A DNA stretch of 38,006 bases. Source: Lachnospiraceae bacterium (GTDB lineage Bacteria; Bacillota; Clostridia; Lachnospirales; Lachnospiraceae). Both the position numbers and the translations under genes were made by a program. The DNA lies in assembly GCA_030825115.1 (NCBI GenBank), contig JAPJQL010000034.1, forward strand, positions 1 to 38,006, in the 5' to 3' direction. Of this stretch, positions 1 through 8,065 are shown piece by piece. Each line of letters opens with the position of its first letter. Position 1 is the stretch's first letter. The notes under the pieces were generated by a model. That model saw nothing but the letters and a program-made list of their open reading frames with translations. It ran no database searches and had not been told where the DNA came from.

Positions 1-122
1 CCAAAGGCAGGATTGCCGCAGTTGATCATTTTTTCTACATTCTCAATGACAGAGTCACGAGGGTGTTGGAGATAAATCATTTCTTCAAAATGGTCGGTAA
101 AGATCTTTTGCAGTATATTCAT
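1..122 (-). CDS. IS91-like transposase, N-terminal part only (runs off the window)
   Basis: Reading the minus strand from an ATG at 122 gives an open frame of 40 codons that leaves the window. It starts MNILQKIFTDHFEEM and continues through HPRDSVIENVEKMINCG. I recognise this as the beginning of the IS91-type transposases common in Lachnospiraceae, which continue into a cysteine-rich zinc-binding domain and an HUH-type nickase domain. Both of those lie outside this window. The protein would act in rolling-circle-like transposition. A nested palindrome just upstream of the start (158-191) fits an element end. The assignment rests on recognition of about 40 residues, so the family call is good but intactness cannot be judged. 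Confidence 0.7.
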   Translation of the reverse strand, partial: MNILQKIFTDHFEEMIYLQHPRDSVIENVEKMINCGNPAF

Positions 123-157
123 AAGACTATTATGAAGGAAAAGATTACAAAAAGAAA

Positions 158-191
158 CCCCTAATTCCCCTCATGAATGAGGGGCTAGGGG
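158..191. repeat. Nested palindrome upstream of the transposase gene, possible element end
   Basis: An outer CCCCTA...TAGGGG pair encloses an inner CCCCTCAT-GA-ATGAGGGG hairpin. It lies about 35 bp upstream of the IS91-like transposase start. IS91-type elements end in short sequences with hairpin potential rather than classical inverted repeats, so this could be the end distal to the nicking origin. It could equally be a terminator-like structure for flanking genes. Only the palindrome itself is certain. Confidence 0.5.
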
Positions 192-282
192 AGTTGAAGT
201 GCCAAAGGCACTTTGTTCAGAAAGCCGTTCCCCTTTTTGCTAATACGATATTTCGAACTCCTCATTTTTTCTGCTAATAAAT

Positions 283-465
283 TTAACTTTTGTTAGCAGA
301 TTGGATAGACTTAACAATTTCCATTAGCAAAGCCGGATCGGTCTGGGTCAGTACCTTGAGGGCTTGTTCGGTGTCCAGTTCATCTATCATAACATCATAT
401 TTGGGGAAGTTATTCTTCATTCTCGAAGAGAGTTTTTCGCAAATACTGAAAATATCCATTTTCAA
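283..465 (-). CDS. Small hypothetical protein overlapping the toxin 3' end
   Basis: This 60-codon frame starts inside the last codons of the AbiEii-like remnant in another frame (overlap about 56 bp) and ends at 283. The peptide is mixed charged and helical in appearance (MKMDIFSICEKL at the start, ALKVLTQTDPALLMEIVKSI near the end). It has no motif I can name, no signal peptide and no transmembrane segment. It could be a genuine small gene, or the tail of a former gene fused here by the deletions that damaged this locus. There is no clear ribosome binding site for the first ATG. Low certainty. Confidence 0.3.
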   Translation of the reverse strand: MKMDIFSICEKLSSRMKNNFPKYDVMIDELDTEQALKVLTQTDPALLMEIVKSIQSANKS

Positions 466-1273
466 TGATTGTTTTTAAACTCTTCATGGCTGCCTGATAA
501 GGCAGATATGTAAATAAAAGATTACCTGTAATTGTTTTGTAATCTCTCTGATAAACATTTTTTTCGATGATTTCTGCCAGTACATTGTTTATACAAACAT
601 CTTTGCCAGCGGAAGGGCAGATAGGAAGCGGCTCTCGCAAGCGGCGGACTTCCTGAACCAATTCTGTAATAGATTCGTCAGGAACTCCATACTCCATAAT
701 CTTGTATATATCGTAAAGATGGCGTGAATAGCGTTCTGCTTTTCCCAATAGATAATAATCACAGATAGCGTACACCTTTTCAATCAGAGTTCTTTTAATG
801 GCCTGTGTTGTAATTGAAAAGGGCATTAGATTGAAGCCTTCAGCCAGATTTTCCTGATCGGTGAGCTTTAGAAAACGATGAATATAGTTATCAACCATTC
901 GCTCTGTAGTAGGAAACGGAAGGAGAGAAGAGGATTGGATAAGCAACGCCTTTTTTAGCTGACGCTTTCTGCTTTCACCCGGAACTCCATCTGACGCAGA
1001 ATAAGAGATGTCAATATCCTCAGAAAATCGATCTAAAATTTGATAGCATTTGGTTAAGGAAGTTCCGCCTTTAAATACCATACCGAGGATTCGGTTGGAG
1101 AGTTCTCGCAGGGCAAGAGCCGGTGATGCCAGGAAGAACACTGGCAAGGAGTTCCTGGGAATACGTTTGCTTTCGGGCATAATTGCACAATACTGCTTTT
1201 GTATCATTCTCAGAAAGTTCGGAATATTTTTCTGCCTGCGAAACTGCTCCCCCAAATTGCAGAAGACTGGCAT
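410..1273 (-). pseudogene. AbiEii/AbiGii-type nucleotidyltransferase toxin, degraded
   Basis: The frame carries the hallmark of the AbiEii/AbiGii toxin family (a nucleotidyltransferase fold): FKGGTSLTKCYQ followed by RFSEDIDIS, which supplies the GG(S/T)S and DxD-type residues. Downstream blocks such as IEKVYAICDYYLL and RYSRHLYDIYKI also fit the family. The first roughly 50 codons of the open frame (1273 to about 1120) are only the antitoxin gene read in a shifted frame, so homology starts near RELSNRILG. The usual N-terminal segment containing the EKDYWVT-like block is absent. After RKRQLKK the sequence jumps to LLIQSSSLLPFP, which by my recollection of the family skips about 50-70 residues. 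With no proper start and an internal loss it is most likely non-functional. Confidence 0.7.
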
Positions 1274-1691
1274 TTTCTTTTGTGATGTTGATCGCAGGAC
1301 ATTTTAAACGAAGAGATTGTAAACCAATGGATACGTTTCGTCCTTTGGTAGATTCCTTTTCTGTAATGATTTCTAAAACGGCAGGCATTTGTGTGGTCAG
1401 CCCTAACTGATTTGCGAAAGTAGCACCGGAAATATAGCCGTAGATATCTTCGGTATTTTCAATATATTTGCGTACAATAACTTTCATGGGATCCAGATAG
1501 CCGTTTTTTAACAGCCGTGTGGCGCGGGGAAGGTAATAGATTCCAGTATCAAAACGGATCAAATCACCGGATTTTACCATGCGCTTAAAATACTGGCGGA
1601 GTGCATTGTCACTTATTCCGTCCAGCTGGATTTCATTGATAAAAATTGGTTTATTACAACCGTATGTTTTTTCAAGATATTCTTTCAACAT
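1071..1691 (-). CDS. AbiEi/DUF6088-type antitoxin, C-terminus replaced
   Basis: This is a type IV antitoxin-like protein of about 206 residues. It has an N-terminal winged-helix region (LKEYLEKTYGCNKPIF through LRQYFKRMVKSGDLIRF) and the family block GIYYLPRATRLL, then the domain around IYGYISGATFANQLGL. Such proteins repress their own operon and counteract the AbiEii nucleotidyltransferase. I prefer ATG 1691, because the longer frame to 1718 begins inside the AGGTGAAAGGAG region. After TYSQELLASVLP the frame ends in a short unrelated-looking tail (QPNPRYGI) that overlaps the toxin reading frame. A deletion appears to have removed the natural C-terminus and the toxin start together. The DNA-binding half looks intact, so it may still autoregulate. 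Confidence 0.65.
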   Translation of the reverse strand: MLKEYLEKTYGCNKPIFINEIQLDGISDNALRQYFKRMVKSGDLIRFDTGIYYLPRATRLLKNGYLDPMKVIVRKYIENTEDIYGYISGATFANQLGLTTQMPAVLEIITEKESTKGRNVSIGLQSLRLKCPAINITKENASLLQFGGAVSQAEKYSELSENDTKAVLCNYARKQTYSQELLASVLPGITGSCPARTLQPNPRYGI

Positions 1692-1727
1692 ATATACATC
1701 CACTCCTTTCACCTCCATAATACTATA

Positions 1728-1758
1728 TTTATACTAAAGCAGTTAATAAATGTGTCAA
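1728..1758 (-). promoter_or_regulatory. Promoter of the antitoxin-toxin operon
   Basis: On the minus strand there is a perfect TTGACA (1758-1753) and a TATAAA/TATA-rich -10 (1733-1728) with a 19 bp spacer, about 37 bp before the antitoxin ATG at 1691. The long spacer lowers confidence in the exact -10, but the context is right for this operon. Confidence 0.55.
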
Positions 1759-2073
1759 AATATATTTTGGCCTTTTTTATTAAAGTTATATATGGAGGAA
1801 AAGGGTCGGCCGGAAACTGATATGTTGGAAATATGTGGTCTTAGCTTTTCAAGAATTTCCTCTACATTCTGAAGTTCCTGGAGAGACAGGCAGGAAGTCC
1901 GAAGCAGATCTACGGCAGCTATAAGAGTATTGAGTATTTTGAGCAAAACACAGGTTTTAAGGAAAAGATAAGACATAAGTAACACCTGCCCTGTTCTGGT
2001 ATGTTATACTTTCCCTATATTAGTTTCAGTTTATTGAGGAAACAGAAAAAACGGTGTTGGAAGGATTGGGGGA
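1759..2073. other. Intergenic stretch without a supportable gene
   Basis: A 76-codon minus-strand frame (1755-1985, GTG start) runs through this stretch. It has no recognisable domain and no convincing ribosome binding site, and its 3' end overlaps the antitoxin promoter. It may be a remnant of a lost gene. I see no RNA gene, no repeat and no hairpin of note. Confidence 0.4.
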
Positions 2074-2373
2074 GTGATTTTGAGACGTCTGTGGGTGTTT
2101 TGTATTACAGTGATAAGTGTGCTGTGGTTGTGTACCGGTGTGAGCTTGGCAAACAGTCCGGCTCCGGTCAGGGCAATTTATATTTCACCTAAAAATGTTC
2201 CGGAGGAGGCGGTGTTTCTGGATCTTTTGATTCCAATGTCTCAGGAAGATCCTTATTATAGTATTTTCAATTCGGATATGGGAGGTTATTATGAAAAAGA
2301 TGTGTTTGGTTTTTGCTTTATTTATCGCACTGTTCATTCCCAAAGCTGTTTATGCCAATATGGCAGCACCTAA
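2074..2373 (+). pseudogene. Truncated secreted-protein gene (signal peptide plus about 45 residues)
   Basis: The frame encodes a good signal peptide (hydrophobic stretch to about residue 25, ending GVSLANSPAP) and a start of mature protein containing PEEAVFLDLLIPM. This resembles the beginning of a family of Lachnospiraceae membrane proteins of a few hundred residues that start with ANSPAP. Here the recognisable part ends near residue 68. The remaining codons simply read through the ribosome binding site and start of the next gene in another frame. An internal deletion has probably removed the body of the gene. Translation would start at GTG 2074 or, better spaced from GGGGGAG, at TTG 2080. 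It could survive as a short secreted peptide translationally coupled to the downstream gene, but I favour a remnant. Confidence 0.5.
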
Positions 2374-3154
2374 AGATGCAGATATCGGTTCATCAATAAC
2401 CTTTGAAAAGAACGATACACTATCTGTATTATCTGAAGTGTTGGATATCTCAGTAAACGGCTCTAAAGCGAATATTGTTGCGACTTATAAAATGAAAAAT
2501 ACGACGAATAATCGTATTTCTACACAATCGATGTTCCTTTCTCCGAACATTGAAACCAGCGGCGTACAGGTTATGGTCAATGGCAGGGATACTCCGTTTC
2601 AATCAAAAAGTTATGTTTTAAATTATACTACAGAAGTGGAAATGATTGATTGGCAATACGTCGTACTGACATATAACAATACCAGTTTGAGCGAGGAGAA
2701 GACCGTTGACAGTGTGACTTTTGAAATGGTTTTTGAACCTGGCGAAGAGTATGATGTGGTCGTTTCCTATGTCTATCGTCTTGGCGGGTATCCTGAATAT
2801 GATTTTGACGCTAAAATGGGGGAAATCAAATATTACCTTGCGCCTGCGGCGATGTGGAAAGATTTTGAAAATATAACTATAAATTTATATCTCGATAAGG
2901 ATATGCCGGTCATCTCAAGCAGCAATTTAGAGTTTGAAAAAGTTGGTACACGTACATATCAGTATATTTCAAGCACACTTCCTGATGAAGATTTAAAGAT
3001 TATTATCGATGAAAACTGGTTTCAAAATATTTTTAGTACCTTACGAAATCCTTATTTGCGTATGGGGTTTATAGTGCTTTCGCCAGTTATTCTGATCGTA
3101 TTGGCAGTTATTATATTCATGATTCGGCATAGATATAAAAAGCTGTTTTCGTAA
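2291..3154 (+). CDS. Secreted beta-rich protein with C-terminal membrane anchor, unknown function
   Basis: The 287-residue product has an N-terminal signal peptide (KKMCLVFALFIALFIPK, cleavage near VYA-NMA). A long extracellular region of alternating polar and hydrophobic residues suggests beta structure, and one transmembrane helix near residues 258-280 (GFIVLSPVILIVLAVIIF) is followed by a basic cytoplasmic stub (RHRYKK). The ectodomain start, with phrases like VLDISVNGSKANIVATYKMKNTT, is similar in layout to DUF4424-like proteins, but I cannot confirm that family. The start at ATG 2291 has GGAGG about 5 bp upstream. It follows a truncated gene for another secreted protein (2074), suggesting a former pair of envelope genes. 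No enzyme motif is visible. Confidence 0.7.
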   Translation: MKKMCLVFALFIALFIPKAVYANMAAPKDADIGSSITFEKNDTLSVLSEVLDISVNGSKANIVATYKMKNTTNNRISTQSMFLSPNIETSGVQVMVNGRDTPFQSKSYVLNYTTEVEMIDWQYVVLTYNNTSLSEEKTVDSVTFEMVFEPGEEYDVVVSYVYRLGGYPEYDFDAKMGEIKYYLAPAAMWKDFENITINLYLDKDMPVISSSNLEFEKVGTRTYQYISSTLPDEDLKIIIDENWFQNIFSTLRNPYLRMGFIVLSPVILIVLAVIIFMIRHRYKKLFS

Positions 3155-3219
3155 AATAAAGAATGAGAAAACACGAGAGATACTGTTTGATATATAAAAC
3201 ATACCGTTAATTAATATAT

Positions 3220-3248
3220 TTGACTATGTAAGTGTGTCGTGATAAAAT
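3220..3248 (+). promoter_or_regulatory. Sigma-A-type promoter of the M13 peptidase gene
   Basis: TTGACT (3220-3225), a 17 bp spacer, and TAAAAT (3243-3248) lie 35 bp before the start codon at 3284. A good GGAGG ribosome binding site follows at about 3272. This indicates independent transcription of the peptidase gene. Confidence 0.75.
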
Positions 3249-3283
3249 TAATTAATCAGGTATGAGGGATAAGGAGGGAAATC

Positions 3284-5443
3284 ATGAAGATGAAAGCAAA
3301 AAAGAAAGTTTTAGCGTATGTAGTGGTACTGTCTATTATATTCAGTAGCCTTGCAGGCTGCGGAATGGCAGGTAAGGGGGACGCTGCAGGGAGTAGTGAA
3401 ACAGTCACAGAAAACGAAGTATCTGTGGCGGAAGAGAGCACAGCTGGAGAAACTGACGCGGAGGAAGCTGTGGTATCGGACAGCAGTCATGACAATGGCG
3501 TACCGTGGCTGAATTCCTGTCTGATTGGGAATGTAACGGAAGACATCCCAACGGACCCTAAACAGGATTTTTATTTGTCTGTAAATAAAGACTGGATACT
3601 GAACACAAAACTTCCGGATGGTTATAGCGTCTGGTCGAATTATTCTGCGGTTGCAAAAGAAACGATGGAAAAAGCAATCACCATGCTGCGCAGCAATAAA
3701 TTATCCGGCCACGATGCGGAACTGATACAAGGTTTGTTTGGTCTGTATACGGATATAGATGCGAGAAACGAAGCGGGATATGAGCCTATCAGACCAATGG
3801 TAGAGAAAATCCTTGCGGCAGAAAGTCTTGATGATATTAAGAGGCTGTACCTGGATGGAGATTTTGGATATGAAGTGGAAAATTTACTAAGCTTTGACAT
3901 CAGCACGGGAATATCTGATGCAAGTACATATTATGCCTGGGTTTCTTTGCCTACCCTGATTATGAGTGATTCTGCTAATTATCTGCAAGAAAATGAATAC
4001 GGTACTTTGCTTCGTGATTTCAATAAGGATTGCTTTTTATATATGATGAATCGTCTTGGCATGAGCGGAGAGGACGCCCTTAAGTGTTTCGATGATGCAA
4101 TCGCATTGGAAACAGAACTTGCTCCTCATATTTATACGGACGAAGAAAGCATGCGTTCTGATTTTAGGGAAAAGATTAATAATGTAATGACATTTGATGA
4201 GTTGACAGGTTTGGTAAATGAGTATCCGCTAAAAGAGGTATTGGAGGTAAGTGAGATTGTTTATGACGGAGGATACTTGGTTGTAGATCCTGATTATATA
4301 CAATATCTTGACAAGGTATTTACGGAGGAAAATGTACAAAAGCTTAAGAATCATATGCTGGTAAAGTTTGTTTTAAAGCAGATCACCGCACTGGATGAAG
4401 ACACGATGCGGACCGTGACGGAACTGAAGAATCAATATTATGGTACATCAGGTGACACGAACCTGGAAGAGAAAGCTTTTACGCTTTTAAAAGCGATGCT
4501 GCCGGATTCTTTGTCTAAAGAATATATAAAAATGTACAGTTCTGAGGAAGATCGTCAGAAGGTTGAGGATATGTGTTATAAAGTAATCGATACTTATCGT
4601 GAGATTTTGTCACAAAACGACTGGGCGACGCAGGAGACGCTCGATTATGCGGTAAAAAAACTGGATGCTATGACGGTTCATGTAGGATGGCCGGATAAGT
4701 GGCGGGATTACTCAGGACTTGATATCAGTGGGCTCTCTTATTATGAGGCACTTAAAGAAATTGAGAAGTATAATATAAAATTGGGAGTGAATCTGCTGGG
4801 AACTGTTCCTGATAAGGAAATGTGGGCAAATTCCCTGTGCGTATTGGAATGCAACGCTTTTTATAGCAACTCGGACAATTCCATCAATATGATTGTGGGA
4901 ATGATGGAAAGCCCCTTCTACTATTCTGATATGCCTGTTGAGGAGTTATATGCATCCCTCGGTGCATTTTGGATTGGTCATGAGGTTTCCCATGCGTTTG
5001 ACAGCAATGGTGCCAGGTATGATCTGGAAGGGAGATTAAATAACTGGTGGAATGAGGAAGACCTTAAAGGATTTGAGGCAAGAGTTGAGAAGCTGGATCG
5101 GTATCTGGATGACATTCTGATTATGGATAATTATTATGTGAACGGAAGTAATGTGGACAGTGAGATGATTGCGGATATGACAGGAGTACAATGTGCACTC
5201 AAGATGGCCGAGAAGGAAGAAGGCTTTGACTACGCCAAGTTCTTTGAGTATTACGCAAAGATGAATGCTTCCATTTCCCTCTATACGTATGAACTGAGCC
5301 AGATTCAAGGCGATCCGCATCCGCTTGATTATCAGAGAGCCAATGTGCCGGTTCAGCAGTTTGAGGAGTTTTATAAAGCATTTGGCGTAACAGAATCAGA
5401 CGGTATGTATTTAGCACCAGAGAAAAGGTTAGTTATCTGGTAA
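3284..5443 (+). CDS. M13-family zinc metallopeptidase lipoprotein (PepO/neprilysin-like)
   Basis: This 719-residue protein is a cell-surface endopeptidase of the neprilysin/PepO family, anchored as a lipoprotein. The signal sequence ends in the lipobox SLAGC, with C26 as the lipidated cysteine, followed by an acidic, low-complexity linker to about residue 75. The N-terminal M13 domain covers roughly residues 85-470. The catalytic domain contains GHEVSHAFD with zinc ligands H566 and H570 and catalytic E567. The third ligand lies in SEMIAD (E627, with D631), which departs slightly from the usual ENIAD. The C-terminus has the typical HPLDYQRANVPV substrate region and ends in LVIW, matching M13 proteins. 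Length and motif order are normal, so it should be active. It is monocistronic with its own promoter. The natural substrate is unknown, although small peptides are usual. Confidence 0.92.
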   Translation: MKMKAKKKVLAYVVVLSIIFSSLAGCGMAGKGDAAGSSETVTENEVSVAEESTAGETDAEEAVVSDSSHDNGVPWLNSCLIGNVTEDIPTDPKQDFYLSVNKDWILNTKLPDGYSVWSNYSAVAKETMEKAITMLRSNKLSGHDAELIQGLFGLYTDIDARNEAGYEPIRPMVEKILAAESLDDIKRLYLDGDFGYEVENLLSFDISTGISDASTYYAWVSLPTLIMSDSANYLQENEYGTLLRDFNKDCFLYMMNRLGMSGEDALKCFDDAIALETELAPHIYTDEESMRSDFREKINNVMTFDELTGLVNEYPLKEVLEVSEIVYDGGYLVVDPDYIQYLDKVFTEENVQKLKNHMLVKFVLKQITALDEDTMRTVTELKNQYYGTSGDTNLEEKAFTLLKAMLPDSLSKEYIKMYSSEEDRQKVEDMCYKVIDTYREILSQNDWATQETLDYAVKKLDAMTVHVGWPDKWRDYSGLDISGLSYYEALKEIEKYNIKLGVNLLGTVPDKEMWANSLCVLECNAFYSNSDNSINMIVGMMESPFYYSDMPVEELYASLGAFWIGHEVSHAFDSNGARYDLEGRLNNWWNEEDLKGFEARVEKLDRYLDDILIMDNYYVNGSNVDSEMIADMTGVQCALKMAEKEEGFDYAKFFEYYAKMNASISLYTYELSQIQGDPHPLDYQRANVPVQQFEEFYKAFGVTESDGMYLAPEKRLVIW

Positions 5444-5575
5444 AACGTATCTGTGAAAACAGAGAATTACGGATTCTATCGAACAGATTTTTTTTGGATG
5501 TTAATTCCTATATTTTTCAAAAAGACCATAACCCTTTTTTTACGAGTAAAACATCAAAAAACGGCTATAAAAACA

Positions 5576-5617
5576 AGGAATCGCCAGAACCGGCATTTGC
5601 CGGAACTGGCGATTCCT
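5576..5617. terminator. Long near-perfect hairpin between peptidase and PTS operon
   Basis: AGGAATCGCCAG...CTGGCGATTCCT plus an inner CCGGC...GCCGG gives a stem of about 17 pairs interrupted by one A-A mismatch step, with an ATTT loop. On the minus strand it is followed by TTGTTTTTA, a good terminator tail. On the plus strand the tail is weak. It may end read-through from the peptidase gene or be left from a lost minus-strand gene. Confidence 0.55.
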
Positions 5618-5715
5618 AATTAGGGACTTATTTTACATCCCCGTCAATTTTTCCGTAAGGCAGATCTTCACAGCTTAAAAACTGCTAAACTTCCACTTCA
5701 ATTTGGAAAATATGG

Positions 5716-7722
5716 TTGTGGAGTTTTAGAATGCACGCATATATAATGAACTTGGATATGATAGAGGGGACGAGGAGGGATGGGGGTGAGTATGTGTGGG
5801 ATGACAGGTTAGAAGCATTGTTTGTACAGTTGTCAGAGCAGGATTATTGTACGGCTGATACCTTGGCGGGATGCTTAAACGTCAGCAGTAAAACTGTGCG
5901 GGCCAGAATCAAGGGATTAGATGAGGAGCTTCGCAAATATGGCGCCTGTATTGAGATAAAGCATGGTGCCGGTTACCGTTTGCATGTACTGGAAAGCAGC
6001 TTTTATCAGGAGTTAAGTCTGGCCAAGAATGCAGAGCAAAGAGCGCAGTATCTGGTTACTTCAAAAAACAGGGTCCAGTTTTTGCTTGAATATCTGCTCA
6101 ATTGCCGTGGGTATGTCAAGATGGATGATCTGTGTGAATATTTATATATTTCGAGAAAAACATTGACGTCGGATTTGAAAGAATTAGAAAAGATATTGGC
6201 TGCCTACCGCTTAAATCTGGTTCGGAAACCAAATAAAGGAATCAAAATAGAGGGAGATGAATTTGACGTCCGCCTGTGCATGGCAAGCCTTGCGACCGTT
6301 CATGAGAATCTGGGAATGAACGGGAGTGAGTGTATGAATGAATGCAGAAAGATAGAGGCATTAACGTTGTACATTCAGGAAATCATACAGCGCTACGGGA
6401 TTAAGATTTCAGATGTGATGTTTCACAACCTGATCGTACATATTTATATCGCATTAAAGCGGGTGGAAGATGAGAAATACCTTCCGACGGAGTCGCTCCC
6501 ACTTGCGCAGTATATCGGAAACAAGGAGTATGAAGCAGCAAAGTCGATTGGAGATATGTTAAAGCAGGAGTTTTCTCTGACGTTTTCCGAGACCGAAATT
6601 AATTATATAGCGATTCATCTGAGTGGAAAGCAGTATCTGGAATCTTCAGAATCCAATCTTGTGATCACACAGGAGCTCAGTGAAATTGTGACAGAAATGC
6701 TCGACCGGGTTCATGAGGCATTTCGCTTTGATTTTAGAGAGGATTTGGAGCTTCGTATGTCCTTGAGCCAGCATATTATTCCGCTGTCTGTCCGGATCCA
6801 GTATAGGATGAGCATTGAAAATCCAATGTTAAAGGAGATAAAGGAGCGGTTTCCGCTGGCATATGCGATGGCAGCTCATGCAAGTACAGTTCTGGTGCAG
6901 ACCTACCATATGCTGCTGGATGAAAATGAGATTGGTTATCTTGCGCTTGCGTTTGCTCTTGCGCTGGAACGGCAGCGGACGGAGTATCCAAAGAAAAACA
7001 TCCTGTTGGTCTGTTCTTCGGGTCAGGGAAGTGCAAAGCTATTGCGGTATCAATACGGGGAGTTGTTCGGAAAATACATTAACCGGATTGAAACTTGTGA
7101 TGTCGGGAATTTAAACCAGATTGATTTTAAAGAATTTGATTATATTTTTACTACAGTTCCAATTAACAGGCAGGTTCCGATCCCAGTGCAGGAAGTAAAG
7201 TATTTTCTGGAAGATAAGGATGTGCAGACTATAAGAAGCTATCTTGCATATGGGGAGGACAGTCTGGTTCACCGCTATTATAATGCCCGGCTGTTTTTGG
7301 CGCATATGAAAGCACAGACCAAGACGGACGCTTTAAGAGAAATATCGGACCATGTCATAAGGGAGCTTGGGGATTTGGAAGGATTCTATCAGGCGATTTT
7401 GGAGCGGGAAGAACTGGCCCCTACGGCATTTGGAAATATGGTAGCCATGCCACACCCGAATTACACAGTGAGTGAACAAAGCTTTGTATGTGTTGGGATA
7501 TTGGAACAGCCGGTTCTTTGGGGGAGTATCCCTGTACAGGTTATTTTTCTTGTTTCTATCGGCAGGAAAAAGGACGAAAATTTGAAGCTGTTTTATCGGA
7601 TTACATCGGAATACCTTCTTCAGGGAAGTGGGATTCGGGAATTAATTGAACAGCGGAGCTATGAAGGGCTCATTCATGATTTACAGCAGATCGAGATTAA
7701 GCTGGGAAAAGAGGGAGATTAA
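5716..7722 (+). CDS. PRD-containing transcriptional activator/antiterminator with PTS EIIB- and EIIA-like domains
   Basis: This is a LicR/MtlR-type regulator of the downstream PTS operon. Order of domains: an N-terminal HTH (about residues 30-85, LAGCLNVSSKTVRARIK), a second HTH (about 115-170, LCEYLYISRKTLTSDLKEL), two PRD modules (about 185-410), a GatB-like EIIB domain with C433 in LLVCSSGQGSAKLL, and a C-terminal EIIA domain with the phosphorylatable H580 in VAMPHPNY. PTS-dependent phosphorylation of PRD histidines, C433 and H580 would tie operon expression to sugar uptake. The start is uncertain. The frame opens at TTG 5716, with ATGs at 5731, 5746 and 5758. GTG 5794, preceded by a G-rich Shine-Dalgarno-like run, would place the start just before the HTH. 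It is separated by one base from the EIIA gene, so it is probably part of the operon it controls. Confidence 0.88.
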   Translation: MWSFRMHAYIMNLDMIEGTRRDGGEYVWDDRLEALFVQLSEQDYCTADTLAGCLNVSSKTVRARIKGLDEELRKYGACIEIKHGAGYRLHVLESSFYQELSLAKNAEQRAQYLVTSKNRVQFLLEYLLNCRGYVKMDDLCEYLYISRKTLTSDLKELEKILAAYRLNLVRKPNKGIKIEGDEFDVRLCMASLATVHENLGMNGSECMNECRKIEALTLYIQEIIQRYGIKISDVMFHNLIVHIYIALKRVEDEKYLPTESLPLAQYIGNKEYEAAKSIGDMLKQEFSLTFSETEINYIAIHLSGKQYLESSESNLVITQELSEIVTEMLDRVHEAFRFDFREDLELRMSLSQHIIPLSVRIQYRMSIENPMLKEIKERFPLAYAMAAHASTVLVQTYHMLLDENEIGYLALAFALALERQRTEYPKKNILLVCSSGQGSAKLLRYQYGELFGKYINRIETCDVGNLNQIDFKEFDYIFTTVPINRQVPIPVQEVKYFLEDKDVQTIRSYLAYGEDSLVHRYYNARLFLAHMKAQTKTDALREISDHVIRELGDLEGFYQAILEREELAPTAFGNMVAMPHPNYTVSEQSFVCVGILEQPVLWGSIPVQVIFLVSIGRKKDENLKLFYRITSEYLLQGSGIRELIEQRSYEGLIHDLQQIEIKLGKEGD

Positions 7723-7723
7723 A

Positions 7724-8065
7724 ATGGATGATAGCAGGTATTTACCGGCGTTTCAGATTATCATGAATGCAGGGAACTCAAAATCTGCGTCAATGCTGGC
7801 CGTTGAGGCTGCAAGAACGTTTCAGTTTGAACTTGCTCAAACGTATTTGACGGAAGCAGAAACTGAGATGCGAAAAGCGCATATGGCGCAAATTGAAATG
7901 GTACAGAAAGAAGCTGCGGGAGAGGATGTGGATATAAATATTATTCTGGTGCATGCCCAGGACCATCTGGCGATGGCGATCATGGCAAAAGACCATGCAA
8001 CAGAAATGATATATATTTACAAGATGTTGTCGGAATTGAGAGGAGGTAAAAATGAAGGGAATTAA
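7724..8065 (+). CDS. PTS lactose/cellobiose-family EIIA component
   Basis: This is a 113-residue phosphocarrier of the lac-type PTS. The active-site region is INIILVHAQDHLAMA, with H77 as the phosphorylated histidine accepting phosphate from HPr and passing it to the EIIB at 9398. The helical trimer-forming pattern and length are normal for the family. I chose ATG 7724, which lies one base after the regulator stop and is preceded by GAGGGAG. The longer frame to 7646 runs back into the regulator gene. Its 3' end overlaps the GH4 gene by 14 bp, indicating translational coupling. Confidence 0.92.
   Translation: MDDSRYLPAFQIIMNAGNSKSASMLAVEAARTFQFELAQTYLTEAETEMRKAHMAQIEMVQKEAAGEDVDINIILVHAQDHLAMAIMAKDHATEMIYIYKMLSELRGGKNEGN

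Noticed and set aside
1755..1985. 76-codon minus-strand frame with GTG start
   Set aside because: No domain, weak start, overlaps the antitoxin promoter. Kept only as a note for the intergenic stretch.
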